Positions 25,022 through 34,740 of a DNA stretch of 64,000 bases are shown in pieces. The notes beneath the pieces were generated by a model, which was given only the letters and a program-made list of their open reading frames with translations, made no database searches and was not told the DNA's origin. The stretch is from Stenotrophomonas rhizophila (GTDB lineage: Bacteria; Pseudomonadota; Gammaproteobacteria; Xanthomonadales; Xanthomonadaceae). Made by a program: the position numbers and the translations under genes. Every line of letters starts with the position of its first letter. The first letter of the stretch is position 1. The stretch lies in the NCBI RefSeq assembly GCF_020857975.1, contig NZ_JACWUO010000003.1:1-64000 (forward strand), in the 5' to 3' direction.

Positions 25022-26101
25022 TCAGTGCGCGGCGGGCACCGGCGCGGCACCGGCCGGTGCCTGGGTGGGCGCTACCGGCTGCTGCCATATCCGTTCCCAC
25101 ATCACCGCGAACCGGCGCTTCACCATCGCCCTGCCCTGGGTGCCCTGGTAGGCCGGCCGCAGCTGTTCGGGGGTGATCTCCACCCATTGCGCGCCGTCGG
25201 CACGAGCCACTGCGAAGGTAAAGGTGTAGTCCGGTTCCAGGCCCATGCGCAGGTCGCTCAGCAGCAGCCGGCCGTCGACCACCTGGGCGCGCATGAAGCC
25301 GCGGTTGAACCAGTTCAGGCGCGCTACCGCCGGGATCGCGGCGGCCTGGCGCAATGCCTGCACATTGGACGGATGACCGTCGAAGCGCATCGGGCCGTGG
25401 TCGGCCACCAGCGAGCGCTCCCCTATCACATAGCCGCTGGGGGTCATCGCCACCACCTGCCACAGCAGGGTGTTGAACGGGGTGGTCACCGAAAACCGCG
25501 GCGCATCGCCCAGCCCCATCGCGGCCAGTGCCCGGTCGGCTTCGCGTTCAACCATCTGCTTGGCCAGCAGCGACCAGCCCAGGTAGCCGCAGCTGAGCAC
25601 CAGCCCGGCCACCAGCGCTTGCTGCGCCAACGGACGCGCGCGGGCGAACCAGGCCACCAGGCAGGCGACCAGCAGCCACACCGTGTACAGCGGATCGATG
25701 ATGAAGACGCTGGACCACATTGTCGGGGCCGGGGTGAACGGCCACCACAGCTGGGTGCCGTAGATGGTGAACGCGTCCAGCAGCGGATGGGTGATCAACG
25801 CCAGCTGCATCGCCCAGAACCAGCGGCCCGGTGCCTGCGCCACCCGGCCGTGGCCGAAGCGCTTGAAGGCCCACCAGATCAGCGCGGCGACCCACGGCAA
25901 TACCAGCAGGGAATGGCTGTAGCTGCGGTGCTCGACCATCAGCGCCACCGGGTCGGCCGCGGTGAAGGCCAGTACCAGGGCGTCCAGGTCCGGCAGGGTG
26001 CCGAGCGCGGCACCGGCCAACAGGGCGGCACGGCGGTGGCCGGCCGGTGCGATGGCGGCGGCAACCGCGCCGCCGAGTACGATCTGGGTAAAGGAGTCCA
26101 T
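25022..26101 (-). CDS. Membrane-bound metal-dependent hydrolase (YdjM-like, DUF457)
   Basis: A 359-residue membrane protein. The N terminus MDSFTQIVLGGAVAAAI and the motif HRSYSHSLLVLP, with LGTLPDLDALVLAF earlier, fit the YdjM/DUF457 family of putative membrane metal hydrolases. About six hydrophobic segments occupy the first two-thirds; the last 120 residues look soluble. It is followed, with a 48-base gap, by the LpxH-like gene in the same direction. No substrate is known. Confidence 0.8.
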   Translation of the reverse strand: MDSFTQIVLGGAVAAAIAPAGHRRAALLAGAALGTLPDLDALVLAFTAADPVALMVEHRSYSHSLLVLPWVAALIWWAFKRFGHGRVAQAPGRWFWAMQLALITHPLLDAFTIYGTQLWWPFTPAPTMWSSVFIIDPLYTVWLLVACLVAWFARARPLAQQALVAGLVLSCGYLGWSLLAKQMVEREADRALAAMGLGDAPRFSVTTPFNTLLWQVVAMTPSGYVIGERSLVADHGPMRFDGHPSNVQALRQAAAIPAVARLNWFNRGFMRAQVVDGRLLLSDLRMGLEPDYTFTFAVARADGAQWVEITPEQLRPAYQGTQGRAMVKRRFAVMWERIWQQPVAPTQAPAGAAPVPAAH

Positions 26102-26149
26102 TGGCCGATGCTAGCAGCCGAAACGGGACGTGCGCCGACGGCGTTTCGC

Positions 26150-26992
26150 TCAGGCCGCCCTTGCCAGGGCCGCGTTGCCGGGCAGCGCCACCAGGGTCTG
26201 CCCGGTGTGGTCCAGCAGCCGCAAGCTGCCGTCGGGGTCCTCGGCCAGCACGGTCAGGCTTTCCACCCAGTCGCCGTCGTTGGCATAGATCAGCCCGTCG
26301 CGCTCCACCAGCGCGGCGCGGTGGATATGCCCACAGACGATGCCGTCCAGGCCGCGCCGGCGCACATCATCGAGACCGGCCTGGACGAAGCGTTCGATAT
26401 AGCGCTCGGCCGCGCCGCTGCGCTTCTTCAGGAATTCGGAGAGGGACCAGTAGCGCTGCCCCAGCCGCCGCCGCGCGGCATTGAGCAGGTGGTTGCCGGT
26501 AAGGATGCGGTAGTACAGCCAGTCGCCGAACTTCTCCTGCAGGCCGCCGAAGTGGGTGATGCCATCGTAGTCGTCGCCATGCACCACCAGCAGCCGGCGC
26601 CCGTCGGCAGTCACGTGGATCGCCCGCCGGCGCACCTGCATGGCCGGCAGCATCAGTCCGCAGACCTTGCGCAGCGAGGCATCGTGGTTGCCGGGGATGT
26701 AGATGATCTCGGTGCCTGCACGCTGCAGCGCGTGCAGGGCCTGGATCACCTCGCTGTGGGCCGGCCGCCAGCTGGCCCGGCGGTGTGCCATCCACCACAG
26801 GTCGATGATGTCGCCCACCAGGTAAAGGCGCTCGCAGCGCAGCTCGGCCAGGAACCGCGCCAGTTCGGCGGCGTGGCAGTGGCGCGAGCCCAGGTGGACA
26901 TCGGAAAGGAAGACGGCCCGTCGATGGGGCGCCAGGGCCGTCAGCGACCGCCTGGTGGTCCCCCGCACGTCGCGCTGCTCGAGTTCCTGCAT
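26150..26992 (-). CDS. LpxH-like UDP-2,3-diacylglucosamine diphosphatase
   Basis: A 280-residue calcineurin-type metallophosphoesterase. The metal-binding motifs are in order: FLSDVHLG, VGDIIDLWWM, IPGNHD, VVHGDDYDG, and GHIHRA. The overall pattern fits the LpxH/COG2908 group, which acts on the lipid A precursor UDP-2,3-diacylglucosamine at the membrane surface. It is about 40 residues longer than enterobacterial LpxH, with an N-terminal extension. An alternative phosphodiesterase function is possible; some genomes have a second LpxH-like paralogue. Confidence 0.78.
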   Translation of the reverse strand: MQELEQRDVRGTTRRSLTALAPHRRAVFLSDVHLGSRHCHAAELARFLAELRCERLYLVGDIIDLWWMAHRRASWRPAHSEVIQALHALQRAGTEIIYIPGNHDASLRKVCGLMLPAMQVRRRAIHVTADGRRLLVVHGDDYDGITHFGGLQEKFGDWLYYRILTGNHLLNAARRRLGQRYWSLSEFLKKRSGAAERYIERFVQAGLDDVRRRGLDGIVCGHIHRAALVERDGLIYANDGDWVESLTVLAEDPDGSLRLLDHTGQTLVALPGNAALARAA

Positions 26993-27337
26993 GGCGTGCC
27001 CTCATGCCCGGCGGCCGGATGCGCCGAAGCCTGCGCCTGCCGCACGACAAGCCGATGGCGGTTCGGCGACAGCCGGATGACGGTCGCCCGGGTCCTGCGC
27101 CGAGGTCCCGGGCACTGGGCGGCGGGGAACAGGCGCCGGGCTGCGGACCGCCGGCCACTGTCACGCTGGTGGAACACTGGGCGGTGACGCTGGCGCTCAA
27201 TCCCGTCCCACCGGGCCCTGCGACCGGCACGCGGGCTTAACCACGGGCAACCCGCGCTGGCGCACAATGCAGGCACGCGGCTTGCCGTGTATCATTCGCG
27301 ACCATCTTTCCATCCGAATCAAAGGATATTACGCCTG
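26993..27337. other. Intergenic region before metK, no gene seen
   Basis: 345 bases between divergent genes. A 78-codon frame (27004-27240, plus) has no recognisable features and a composition typical of spurious frames. No known riboswitch pattern was recognised. A TATCAT sequence at 27290-27295 could be a metK -10 box, but no good -35 is apparent. Confidence 0.5.
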
Positions 27338-28549
27338 ATGTCCAGCTACCTGTTCACCTCCGAATCGGTCTCCGAAGGCCATCCGGACAAGATTGCCGAC
27401 CAGATTTCCGATGCGGTGCTGGATGCGATCCTGGCCCAGGATCAGCGCGCCCGCGTGGCGTGCGAGACCATGGTCAAGACCGGTGTGGCGATCGTGGCCG
27501 GCGAGATCACCACCAGCGCCTGGATCGACCTGGAAGCGGTGACCCGCAAGGTGATCCTGGACATCGGCTACGACAGCTCCGACGTCGGCTTCGACGGCGC
27601 CACCTGCGGCGTGCTGAACCTGATCGGCAAGCAGTCCCCGCACATCGCCCAGGGCGTTGACCGCAAGAAGCCCGAAGAAATGGGCGCTGGCGACCAGGGC
27701 CTGATGTTCGGCTATGCCACCAACGAGACCGACAGCTACATGCCGGCCGCGATCCACCTGTCGCACCGTCTGGTCGAGCAGCAGGCCAAGATCCGCAAGA
27801 AGAAGAACTCGGCGCTGTCCTGGCTGCGCCCCGATGCCAAGAGCCAGGTCACCCTGCGCTATGAAAACGGTGCGGTCTCGGCCATCGACGCCGTGGTGCT
27901 GTCGACCCAGCATGCCCCCGGCGTGAAGCAGAAGGACCTGATCGAGGCCGTCCGCGAAGAGATCATCAAGCCGGTGCTGCCGGCCAAGTGGCTGCACAAG
28001 GGCACCAAGTTCCACATCAACCCGACCGGCAAGTTCGAGATCGGCGGCCCGGTCGGCGACTGCGGCCTGACCGGCCGCAAGATCATCGTCGACACCTACG
28101 GCGGCTGGGCCCGTCACGGCGGCGGTGCGTTCTCGGGCAAGGACCCGTCCAAGGTCGACCGTTCGGCTGCCTACGCTGCCCGCTACGTGGCCAAGAACGT
28201 GGTTGCCGCCGGCCTGGCCGACCGTTGCGAAGTGCAGGTCTCCTACGCCATCGGCGTGGCCGAGCCGACCTCGATTTCGGTCACCACCTTCGGCACCGGC
28301 AAGATCAGCGATGACAAGATCGAAAAGCTGATCCGCAAGCATTTCGACCTGCGCCCGTACGGCATCATCAAGATGCTGGACCTGATCCACCCGATGTACC
28401 AGCAGACCGCTGCCTACGGCCACTTCGGCCGCAAGCCGAAGGACTTCAGCTACCTCAACGGTGCTGGCGAGACGGTCAACGCCACGGCCTTCTCCTGGGA
28501 GAAGACCGACCGCGCCGCCGCCCTGCGCGCGGATGCGAAGCTGAAGTAA
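27338..28549 (+). CDS. metK: S-adenosylmethionine synthetase
   Basis: A 403-residue enzyme making SAM from methionine and ATP. The N terminus [22 protein letters not shown], the acidic and Lys-rich central blocks, and [22 protein letters not shown] are strongly conserved. The start at 27338 agrees with the family; a longer in-frame ATG at 27287 is not needed. It supplies the methyl-cycle enzymes ahcY and metF also encoded in this window. A strong terminator follows. Confidence 0.97.
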   Translation: MSSYLFTSESVSEGHPDKIADQISDAVLDAILAQDQRARVACETMVKTGVAIVAGEITTSAWIDLEAVTRKVILDIGYDSSDVGFDGATCGVLNLIGKQSPHIAQGVDRKKPEEMGAGDQGLMFGYATNETDSYMPAAIHLSHRLVEQQAKIRKKKNSALSWLRPDAKSQVTLRYENGAVSAIDAVVLSTQHAPGVKQKDLIEAVREEIIKPVLPAKWLHKGTKFHINPTGKFEIGGPVGDCGLTGRKIIVDTYGGWARHGGGAFSGKDPSKVDRSAAYAARYVAKNVVAAGLADRCEVQVSYAIGVAEPTSISVTTFGTGKISDDKIEKLIRKHFDLRPYGIIKMLDLIHPMYQQTAAYGHFGRKPKDFSYLNGAGETVNATAFSWEKTDRAAALRADAKLK

Positions 28550-28556
28550 GACCTCG

Positions 28557-28580
28557 AAAGGGCCGCGAAAGCGGCCCTTT
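28557..28580 (+). terminator. Terminator after metK
   Basis: Stem AAAGGGCCGC / GCGGCCCTTT with a GAAA loop, 8 bases after the metK stop and followed by CACTTTG. A related second hairpin occurs at 28638-28670. Confidence 0.85.
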
Positions 28581-28590
28581 CACTTTGTAG

Positions 28591-28612
28591 GTAGTGCCGG
28601 CCGCTGGCCGGC
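28591..28612. repeat. SMAG-type REP palindrome
   Basis: GTAGTGCCGGCC / GCTGGCCGGC, immediately after the metK terminator. Confidence 0.75.
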
Positions 28613-28637
28613 AATGATCGAAGAAGATCGAAGAAGC

Positions 28638-28670
28638 AACGACGGGCCGCGAAAGCGGCCCATCGTCGTT
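28638..28670. repeat. Second terminator-like hairpin (duplicate of the metK stem)
   Basis: AACGAC plus GGGCCGC, loop GAAA, GCGGCCC then GTCGTT with a three-base bulge. The inner GGGCCGC-GAAA-GCGGCCC is identical to the metK terminator core. The T-rich tail is weak. Confidence 0.45.
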
Positions 28671-28772
28671 TGGGCGGATACATCCAGGCGCATGGCGATG
28701 CGTTCCTCAACCCGGCGCCTCTGCACTGTCGCGGCGCATCAGCCCTATCGCGGCGCGACCGCTGGCCAGCAC

Positions 28773-28796
28773 ATCCGACCGTGGTTCGGATCTACC
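28773..28796. repeat. SMAG-type REP palindrome
   Basis: ATCCGACCGTGGTTCGGATCTACC, just upstream of the thioesterase gene. Confidence 0.6.
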
Positions 28797-28821
28797 CCCG
28801 AACCGGCGCTACACTGCCGCC

Positions 28822-29340
28822 ATGCCCGAATTCAAATCCAACCAGCTGTCCATGACGGTGCTGATGTCGCCGGAGATGGCCAATTTTTCCGGCAAGGTCC
28901 ACGGCGGTGCGGTCCTGCGCCTGCTCGACCAGGTCGCCTATGCCTGCGCCAGCCGCTATGCCGGCCGCTACGTGGTCACCCTGTCGGTGGACCAGGTGGT
29001 GTTCCGCCAGCCGATCGCGGTGGGCGAACTGGTCACCTTCCTGGCGTCGGTCAACTACACCGGTACCTCTTCGATGGAAATCGGGGTCAAGGTGGTGGCC
29101 GAGGACATCCTCAAGCGCAGCGTGCGCCACGCCAACAGCTGTTTCTTCACCATGGTGGCGGTCGACGAGGACGGCAAGCCGACCCCGGTGCCGCCGTTGC
29201 AGCTGGAGACCAGCGACGAGCGCCGCCGCCATGCCGCCGCGCTGATCCGGCGCCAGCTGCGCGAGGAAATGGAGCAGCGCCAACGGGAACTGCTGGCCTC
29301 CAGCCCACCTTCGCCGGGCGACCTGGTCGAACAGGTCTGA
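28822..29340 (+). CDS. Acyl-CoA thioesterase (hotdog fold, YciA-like)
   Basis: A 172-residue hotdog-fold thioesterase. The core HGGAVLRLLDQVAYACASRY and the segment VTLSVDQVVFRQPIAVG fit YciA/BACH-type acyl-CoA hydrolases, with the catalytic Asp likely in LLDQVAY. The C-terminal 40 residues are charged, possibly helical, and not conserved in the family. It is a free-standing gene converging on the hydrolase gene at 29362-31455. Confidence 0.88.
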   Translation: MPEFKSNQLSMTVLMSPEMANFSGKVHGGAVLRLLDQVAYACASRYAGRYVVTLSVDQVVFRQPIAVGELVTFLASVNYTGTSSMEIGVKVVAEDILKRSVRHANSCFFTMVAVDEDGKPTPVPPLQLETSDERRRHAAALIRRQLREEMEQRQRELLASSPPSPGDLVEQV

Positions 29341-29361
29341 CCGGCAGCAGGACGCAGCGCC

Positions 29362-31455
29362 CTAGGGATTGCCGGTCCCGACCAGGGCCAGGTCGGACAG
29401 GAATACCTCGCCCGCGCCGGTGGCGGGGGTCAGCTCGACCGCCACGATCTCGCTCAGGTTCACCCCATTGAATGCCTTCAGCGGAATCTGCACGCTGCGC
29501 AACAGCCAGTTGACCTGTGCCGGGCTGCCGCCGGGCAGCGGCCCCAAGGCATCGCCCCCCTTGGGAATACGCGCCTTCGCCCGCCGCCCCTGCCGGTCCA
29601 CCAACGCAACCGTCAATGCCGGCGCGGCCAGGCCGTGCCGGCGCTCGCTGGGCATCGCGCGCAGGCTCAGCATGCCGTAGCCGGACACATCGGTGACGCC
29701 GCCCGGCAACAGGATCCGGCTCTGGCCGCGGCCACCACTCCAGCTCAGGCGCAGCATCTGGCCGGTGCCCAGCCCGGTCCAGTGCGGCACGGTGCCCTCC
29801 CAGCTTTCGTCGGCGCAGTAGGCCTGGGTTGGCCCGGGCTGGTAGGCCCGACCATCGCAGTACAGCGCATTCCAGCCCAGATGGCTGATGCCCGCCGTAT
29901 CGCGCTGGAAGCTGGCCAGGTCCAGCCGGTCCAGCGGCGGCGCCGATGCCACGCTCTGTACCACCGCCTCGCCCGGGGGCCGTGTGGCCGAACCATCGAA
30001 CAGCGGCGCAAGCTGGTGCTCGTCACCCAGGTGCAGGCGGAAAAACGCGGCGATGTAGGCCGCGCCGGCACGGTACTGCGCCGGCGCCGGCAGCCGGTAC
30101 GGCGAAGCCTGGCGGCACAGGCCGCTTCGGTCGAAGTAGAGCGCATCGTCGGACGCGCCCGGCCCGGTCCCGGGCGTCCACACCGCATTGTAGAAATTGT
30201 GGTTGGCGCCATGCGCGATCAGGGTGGCCTGTGGGACGTTGCCGACGCCCGCATGCCGCGACGCATCCACGTAACGCTGGCCCTGCAGATCGGAGACGTC
30301 ACCGTCGCAGTACGGCAGCATCACCGCCAGCGCGGCCTGCGGGACGCGCGCATCATCGGCAAAACTGGTCGGCGCCAGCGCGAACACGGCCTTGAGGCGA
30401 TGCGGGCCGACCCCGGCCGCCGCATCGACCGCCGCAGCCACCGCGCCCTCGCCACCGCGCGAATGCCCCATGACCCCGATGCGTTCCATATCCAGGCGCC
30501 CACGCAGGCGTTGGCCCAGTTCAGCGGTCGCCGTGGCGTTGGCACGCTGCAGGTAGTCCAGGTGCCGGCGCAGCAGGGCCGCGCGCGCCGAGCGGCCGTA
30601 GTCTTCGGCGCCGTTGTCGAACGCGTTGATGCCATTGACCGATACCGACACCACCACATAGCCCTGGGTGGCCAGCGCATGCGCCGGGCCGTCGTAGCCC
30701 AGATAGCTGTTCACCACCTCGCTGTCGGCCGGGCACGGCCACGCCAGGCCGGGGCCGTCGCTGGAATGGCAGGTCTGGTGGCGGCCATGCAGGAACAGCA
30801 CCACCGGCATCGGCCCACCCAGGTCCTGCGGCAGGTATACGCGCGCGCGCATTTCCCCGCGGGCGATCCGGTTGCCCGCCAACGGGAAGGCAAAGGCCTG
30901 GTCGCCCAGTGCGTAATCGAACGCGTCGACCTGCAACGGGCCACGATCGGCTGGATCGGTGGCGGTCACCCGTGCCGGCGGCGGCGTCCATCCGCCCGCC
31001 GAACCGGCCTGCCGTGCCTGCACGGCAGGTTCGGCCAGGCGTACCTGGCTGGCAGGACTTACTTGCACCGACGCCGGCAGCGGCACGCTGAGGCTGCGCA
31101 GGTCCGCGCTTTCGCGTGCAGGCCCGAGCCGTTTGCCGTCGACCTCCACCCAGGTCAGCCGCGCCATCACCGGGTAGGCCCGGTCCAGCATCACCCGCAG
31201 TTGCCGCTCTGCCGGCGCATCGGTTGCCGGCGACGCCGTCGCACCGCGCACCGGTGGGGCTTCGACCTGCCAGCCGATGATGTTCGCCGGCGCCGGCTGG
31301 GCAAAGGCACCGCCTGCGGACAGGGCGCCGGCGAGCAGTACGATGGCGAGCAGGTGGTGGCACCAGCCACGCAGGCGCGGCGGACCGGCGGCGGTCCAGG
31401 CAGAGGCTGCAGGTACGCGATGCGGGCGTGATGGGACAAGCGAAATTACGGCCAT
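29362..31455 (-). CDS. Exported alpha/beta hydrolase, 697 residues
   Basis: A large protein with an N-terminal hydrophobic segment (about 28-52) serving as signal or anchor, a long N-terminal extension, and a central alpha/beta-hydrolase domain. The nucleophile motif is GHSRGGEGA, preceded by the oxyanion region VLFLHGRHQTC. The C-terminal third is probably a separate beta-rich domain. Size and layout match uncharacterised chlorophyllase- or lipase-like proteins of environmental proteobacteria. The substrate is unknown. It converges on the thioesterase gene with a gap of 21 bases and no clear terminator. Confidence 0.8.
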   Translation of the reverse strand: MAVISLVPSRPHRVPAASAWTAAGPPRLRGWCHHLLAIVLLAGALSAGGAFAQPAPANIIGWQVEAPPVRGATASPATDAPAERQLRVMLDRAYPVMARLTWVEVDGKRLGPARESADLRSLSVPLPASVQVSPASQVRLAEPAVQARQAGSAGGWTPPPARVTATDPADRGPLQVDAFDYALGDQAFAFPLAGNRIARGEMRARVYLPQDLGGPMPVVLFLHGRHQTCHSSDGPGLAWPCPADSEVVNSYLGYDGPAHALATQGYVVVSVSVNGINAFDNGAEDYGRSARAALLRRHLDYLQRANATATAELGQRLRGRLDMERIGVMGHSRGGEGAVAAAVDAAAGVGPHRLKAVFALAPTSFADDARVPQAALAVMLPYCDGDVSDLQGQRYVDASRHAGVGNVPQATLIAHGANHNFYNAVWTPGTGPGASDDALYFDRSGLCRQASPYRLPAPAQYRAGAAYIAAFFRLHLGDEHQLAPLFDGSATRPPGEAVVQSVASAPPLDRLDLASFQRDTAGISHLGWNALYCDGRAYQPGPTQAYCADESWEGTVPHWTGLGTGQMLRLSWSGGRGQSRILLPGGVTDVSGYGMLSLRAMPSERRHGLAAPALTVALVDRQGRRAKARIPKGGDALGPLPGGSPAQVNWLLRSVQIPLKAFNGVNLSEIVAVELTPATGAGEVFLSDLALVGTGNP

Positions 31456-31759
31456 GGGCAGGGCTCCGATGCAGGGTCCGCTGCTGCGGACAGCGCGAAT
31501 TGAACATGCCGCATCACCGTGCAAGACCCGCCGCCACGCATGGTGGGAAACGGGAGATGCAGCCTGATGCCGGCAGGTTCACGCTAGTGCATTGATGCGC
31601 TGCTTTTTTTGCAGCGGCGCACAGTTGTTGGAAGCCGATAGCGCGTTGTGATGTAGGAAAAACCATCACGGCGATGTAATCCAGCCACTCCCGGGCGGGT
31701 GACGAAGGCGAGGTGCCGGCAGTCACGACCAACGGTCGTGACCTACCGCAGAACGCCGC
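31456..31759. other. Intergenic region, no gene seen
   Basis: About 300 bases between ppc and the hydrolase gene. Holds one REP palindrome (31722-31747) and a small GCTGC-A7-GCAGC hairpin on the minus strand. No supported coding frame. Confidence 0.5.
31722..31747. repeat. SMAG-type REP palindrome
   Basis: GTCACGACCAACGGTCGTGACCTACC, just after the ppc stop codon on the minus strand. Confidence 0.65.
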
Positions 31760-34504
31760 CTAGCCGGTGTTCTGCACGCCCTGCGCGACGCCGTTGACGC
31801 AGGCCACCAGCGCACGCAGCACCGCGTCGTCTTCGCCGCCGCTTTCGCGCCAGCGCCGCAACAGGTCCACCTGCAGCACGCTGATCGGGTCCACATAGGG
31901 GTTGCGCAGGCGGATCGACAAGGCCAGCCGCTGGTCGTGCTGGAGCAGTTCGTGCTGTCCGGTCAGGGCCAGGATCTGCCCGGCGGTCAATTCCAGCTCG
32001 CGCTGGATCTGCGGGAAGAACCGGGCGTGCAGCGCGCCGGACAGTTGCGAGAACTGTTCGGCGATGGTGATGTCGCCCTTGGACAGCACCATCGCGATAT
32101 CGTCCAGGAAGGTGCTGAAGAACGGCCAGTCATGCGCCATTTCCTGCAGCGTGGCGGTATGCCCGGCATCGATCGCGGCCTGCAGGCCACTGCCCACGCC
32201 ATACCAGCCGGGAATCACCGCACGCGCCTGGCTCCAGGCGAACACCCAGGGAATCGCGCGCAGGTTGGTCAGTGCGGCATCCTCGCCCAGCCGTCGCGAC
32301 GGCCGCGAACCCAGCGTCATGCGTTCGATCACGTCGATCGGGGTGGCAAGGCGGAAGTACTGCATGAAATCCTGCTGCCCGACAAAGGCGCGATAGGCAT
32401 CGGCGCTCTTCTGCGCCACCAGGTCCATGACCGGCCGCCATTGCTCCTCGCGCGGCTCCGGCGCGCGCGGGCGCAGGCTGGAGCGCAGCACCGCGCCGGT
32501 GGACTGCTCCAGCGAGCGCAGCGCCAGCGCGCGGATGCCGTACTTGCGGTGGATCACCTCGCCCTGCTCGGTAACGCGCAGGCGGCCGTCGATGCTGCCG
32601 CGTGGCGAGGCGTCCACCGCGTGGGTGGTCTTGCCACCGCCACGACTGATCGAGCCACCGCGGCCATGGAAGAAGGTCAGCCCGATCGCGTTTTCCTCGG
32701 CCACCTCGAGCAGTTCCACCTGGGCCCGCTGCAGGCCCCAGCGCGAGGCGGCGATACCGCCATCCTTGCCGCTGTCCGAATAGCCCAGCATCACCATCTG
32801 CACATCGCCGCGGGCGCGCAGATGCGCGCGGTACACCGGGTCGGCGAGCAGGTCGCGCAGGGTGTCGGTGCCGCGCTTGAGATCATCGACGGTTTCAAAC
32901 AACGGCGCGATATCCAGCGGCACCGCGCCGGCCGCATCGACCAGACCGCCACGGCGGGCCAGTGCCAGCACCGCCAGCACATCGCTGCGGTCGTGCGCCA
33001 TGGAGATGATGTAACTGCCCAGCGCGTCGGCACCATGGCGGCGCCACGCGTCGGCCAAGGCGGCGAACACTGCATCCAGGCGCGCGCCGCCGTCCTCGGT
33101 GCTGGCCGGCAATGCCTGCGCGCCGCTGGCGAACGGTGCCAGGCGCGCGGCACGGGTGACCGCATCGGCGGCGTCCCAGGCGTCCTGGCCGTCCAGCACG
33201 CTTGCCAGCGCGCGGCCGTGCACGCTCGATTCCTGGCGCACGTCCAGCCGCGCCAGATGGAAACCGAAGGTACGCACCCGCCACAGCAGGCGGCGCACCG
33301 CGAAGCCGCCGGCATGTTCGCCCTTGTTGGCGTGCAGGCTGGCCAGGATCAGTTCGAGGTCGTGTTCGAGTTCCTGTGGCGAGGCATAGGCGCCGTCGGC
33401 ATCGTCGAGCGTGGCCTGCACGCGCGCACGCATGCGGTCGTTGAGCAACCGGTAGGGCATGTCGGCGTGGCGCGGGCGCGAGGTCACTTGCGGCAGCAAC
33501 TGCCGGTATTGCGCCACGCGCGCCTGCAGCGCGTCGCTGACCGCGATCCGTTCGGTGGACTGGCTGAGCAGGCTGGCCAGTTGCAGCAGGTCTTTCTGGT
33601 AGCGGCCCAGCACCGCCCGGCGCTGCGCATCCAGGGTGTGGCGGATGGTGCCGGCATCCACGTTCGGATTGCCGTCCATGTCCCCGCCCACCCAGGTGCC
33701 GAAGCGAAGCAAACGCGGCAACGGCAGGCTTTGGCCATAGGTATCGAGCAGGGCCTGCTGCAGCGACTCGTACAGCACCGGAATCACCCGGTACAGCACC
33801 TGCACCAGGTAGAAGCCGACGTGCTCGCGCTCATCATCCACGCTCGGCCGCACCGGCGAGGAATCGGTGGTCTGCCACGATGCAGTCAACGCCATGCGGA
33901 AGCGCGCGGCATCGGCCGCCGCTTCACCGGGGGTGCGCTGGCCGTCGAGGTTGTCGACCAGGCTGGCCACCATCAACTGCTCTTTTTCCAGCAGCGCCCG
34001 GCGTACCGCTTCGGTGGGATGGGCGGTGAACACCGGCTCGATATCGATGCGCGGCAGCCACTGGCCCAGCTCGTCCAGGGTCACGCCCTGCGCCTTGAGC
34101 TTGACCAGCGCATCCTGCAACCCATCCGGCTGCGGCGCGGCGGTGCCGGCGCGCTGGTAGTCGCGGCGGCGGCGGATGCGGTGCACGCGTTCGGCGATGT
34201 TGACCACCTGGAAATAGGTGCTGAACGCACGCACCATCGCTTCGGCGCGCTCAGGCGCCAGGCCGGTCAATGCATCATTGAGATCGGACAACGGGGCGTC
34301 GCTTTCGCGGCGGGCGATGGCGCGCGTGCGCACCTGTTCCACGTCTTCGAGGAACTGCGTGGAGACCTGCTCGGCAAGCAGGTCGCCGACCAGCGCACCG
34401 AGCCGGCGCACATCGTCACGCAGGGGAATATCGGGAGTGGCAAAGACGATGCTGCTGCGGTACTCGTTCATCTGCGACGCGCTGGCCTCGGGAACCGGAT
34501 CCAT
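31760..34504 (-). CDS. ppc: Phosphoenolpyruvate carboxylase
   Basis: A 914-residue cytosolic enzyme that carboxylates PEP to oxaloacetate, refilling the TCA cycle. The catalytic segments [24 protein letters not shown] and [15 protein letters not shown] are complete, and the C terminus ends QNTG as usual. Two starts are possible: ATG at 34504 (914 aa) and the internal ATG at 34471, which gives [14 protein letters not shown], the N terminus I would expect in xanthomonads. Neither has a strong binding site. It is monocistronic, with a cluster of REP elements upstream. Confidence 0.95.
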   Translation of the reverse strand: MDPVPEASASQMNEYRSSIVFATPDIPLRDDVRRLGALVGDLLAEQVSTQFLEDVEQVRTRAIARRESDAPLSDLNDALTGLAPERAEAMVRAFSTYFQVVNIAERVHRIRRRRDYQRAGTAAPQPDGLQDALVKLKAQGVTLDELGQWLPRIDIEPVFTAHPTEAVRRALLEKEQLMVASLVDNLDGQRTPGEAAADAARFRMALTASWQTTDSSPVRPSVDDEREHVGFYLVQVLYRVIPVLYESLQQALLDTYGQSLPLPRLLRFGTWVGGDMDGNPNVDAGTIRHTLDAQRRAVLGRYQKDLLQLASLLSQSTERIAVSDALQARVAQYRQLLPQVTSRPRHADMPYRLLNDRMRARVQATLDDADGAYASPQELEHDLELILASLHANKGEHAGGFAVRRLLWRVRTFGFHLARLDVRQESSVHGRALASVLDGQDAWDAADAVTRAARLAPFASGAQALPASTEDGGARLDAVFAALADAWRRHGADALGSYIISMAHDRSDVLAVLALARRGGLVDAAGAVPLDIAPLFETVDDLKRGTDTLRDLLADPVYRAHLRARGDVQMVMLGYSDSGKDGGIAASRWGLQRAQVELLEVAEENAIGLTFFHGRGGSISRGGGKTTHAVDASPRGSIDGRLRVTEQGEVIHRKYGIRALALRSLEQSTGAVLRSSLRPRAPEPREEQWRPVMDLVAQKSADAYRAFVGQQDFMQYFRLATPIDVIERMTLGSRPSRRLGEDAALTNLRAIPWVFAWSQARAVIPGWYGVGSGLQAAIDAGHTATLQEMAHDWPFFSTFLDDIAMVLSKGDITIAEQFSQLSGALHARFFPQIQRELELTAGQILALTGQHELLQHDQRLALSIRLRNPYVDPISVLQVDLLRRWRESGGEDDAVLRALVACVNGVAQGVQNTG

Positions 34505-34558
34505 CCAAGCCTAACCCACAACGGGGTCAATGCTGCGTCGCGCAAATAGTTACATCTG

Positions 34559-34735
34559 GTAGTGCCGGGCGTTGACCGGCTCCATGTACATCTGACAGGT
34601 GCCTGCCGCTGGCCGGCGTCGCATGATGCCCGGCGTCGCGAGGAGCCGGCCAGCGGCCGGCTCTCCTGTGCACTGGCCAACGGCCGGCAGGTACCGATCA
34701 TTTCAAGTGCCGGCCAACGGCCGGTACCTACCGGT
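34559..34735. repeat. REP array (about five palindromes)
   Basis: Five SMAG-like palindromes at about 34559-34582, 34598-34619, 34641-34664, 34669-34692 and 34706-34731. They share GCCGG-C-GGC cores with GTAG or CTAC ends in alternating orientation, the clustered arrangement of REP/BIME elements. They lie between ppc and the S9 peptidase gene, both read leftward. Confidence 0.75.
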
Positions 34736-34740
34736 TGCTT

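Noticed and set aside
27004-27240. 78-codon plus-strand frame before metK
   Set aside because: Arg/Pro/Gly-rich, no recognisable motif, no good binding site.
27240-27337. SAM riboswitch upstream of metK
   Set aside because: Searched for SAM- and SAH-type conserved blocks like those at ahcY; none were found.
31937-34549. 870-codon plus-strand frame opposite ppc
   Set aside because: Antisense of a fully conserved PEP carboxylase; no domain or sensible composition.
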